Of a DNA stretch of 64,000 nucleotides, positions 63,560 through 64,000 are shown in pieces. Every line of letters starts with the position of its first letter. The first letter of the stretch is position 1. The notes under the pieces are model-generated. The model did not search any database. It saw only the letters and a program-made list of their open reading frames with translations, and was not told where the DNA came from. Position numbers and translations under genes: made by a program. Origin of the DNA: Mesorhizobium sp. C432A (GTDB lineage Bacteria; Pseudomonadota; Alphaproteobacteria; Rhizobiales; Rhizobiaceae); contig NZ_CP100470.1 in assembly GCF_030323145.1 (NCBI RefSeq), forward strand, positions 2,707,001-2,771,000, read 5' to 3'.

Positions 63560-63772
63560 TCAGGCTGCCTTGCTCAGAGAACCAGCGGACGACTTGCCTG
63601 TGCGGCGGTCCTGCTCGATCTCGAAGTTGATTTTCTGGCCTTCGACCAGGGTCGACAGTCCAGCGCGCTCGACAGCGGAGATGTGAACGAAAACGTCCGC
63701 ACCGCCCGAATCAGGCTGAATGAAGCCGAAGCCCTTGGTGGCATTGAACCACTTGACCGTACCAGTTGCCAT
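63560..63772 (-). CDS. Cold-shock protein, CspA family
   Basis: A 70-residue cold-shock domain protein, third in the window. Seen: [18 protein letters not shown] with the RNP1 motif and [15 protein letters not shown] with RNP2. It differs from the two tandem copies at 9-10 kb by KWF instead of KFF and by a Ser/Lys-rich C-terminal tail ([13 protein letters not shown]). RNA-chaperone role inferred. A terminator lies about 165 bases downstream. It is near the window's right edge; nothing further is seen after 63772. Confidence 0.92.
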   Translation of the reverse strand: MATGTVKWFNATKGFGFIQPDSGGADVFVHISAVERAGLSTLVEGQKINFEIEQDRRTGKSSAGSLSKAA

Positions 63773-64000
63773 ATGAATAGTCCTCGCATTTGCTTTGGTT
63801 TGACCGAACCGAGGTTCAGCCGGTTTGTATCGAGATTTTGGAGATAGACGTCAGCAAACGCGAAGATCGCGAGGCCCGGATCGATCGGCCGAAATATCAA
63901 TGGAGCTGATATAGGCGGGTTTCGCACCAAAAACAAGATGGCTCGAAAAATGGCGTTGCGGTGGCGCCGCCCAAAGGCCGCCCCAATCGCATGAAAGCGT

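Overview
The window looks like a chromosomal segment of a Mesorhizobium-type alphaproteobacterium (order Hyphomicrobiales). The grounds are uniformly high-GC coding sequence with strongly GC-biased third codon positions, rhizobial gene families (BA14K, DUF1127, an LsrB-type LysR regulator next to an AbcR-type small RNA, a long UvrB with extra tails), and short palindromic intergenic repeats of the kind scattered through rhizobial genomes. I found no tRNA, rRNA, CRISPR array, prophage or intact insertion sequence. The genus call is recognition, not a computed match.

Layout. 1-6.2 kb: toxin-antitoxin remnants, UbiK, a YbjN protein, a tRNA-binding protein, a GT4 glycosyltransferase and a MarR / response regulator / histidine kinase operon with a strong palindrome in front of it. 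6.2-12.6 kb: ilvE, a metallo-beta-lactamase-fold hydrolase, BA14K, two cold-shock genes, a lipoprotein with two Kazal domains and a cluster of small unknown proteins, ending in an AT-rich patch. 12.6-18.3 kb: a TPR-sulfotransferase, a frameshifted DUF1428 gene, VOC, GST and DUF1127 proteins, and an ABC-F ATPase preceded by a leader peptide and attenuator. 18.3-29.3 kb: an unusually long uvrB, secreted and membrane proteins of unknown role, a decayed gene fragment and a lipid kinase. 29.3-33.1 kb: a sugar-acid-like catabolic operon (GMC oxidoreductase, enolase-superfamily dehydratase, beta-hydroxyacid dehydrogenase) whose first gene is frameshifted. 33.2-44.3 kb: thioesterase, HxlR/FMN-reductase pair, glucoamylase-like protein, transporters and two extensin-like proteins.

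44.5-51.5 kb is the clearest functional block: greA, then hldD-waaF-waaC on the minus strand and hldE-gmhA-gmhB on the plus strand. Together these encode every enzyme of ADP-L-glycero-D-manno-heptose synthesis from sedoheptulose 7-phosphate plus the two inner-core heptosyltransferases. 51.5-55.4 kb holds an Lrp regulator, trxB, the LsrB/VtlR-type regulator, and a roughly 115-nt AbcR-like sRNA with an inverted-repeat LysR-type box upstream and possibly a second sRNA downstream. 55.4-64 kb holds a divergent EF-G paralogue, hydrolase, methyltransferase, cupin, aspartate aminotransferase, two overlapping EAL-domain genes, an orphan antitoxin-like gene and a third cold-shock gene.

Four loci look broken (387-623, 14433-14787, 27312-27712, 31445-33060). 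Two of them (14433-14787 and 31445-33060) differ from a normal gene by one base, so sequencing error must be excluded.
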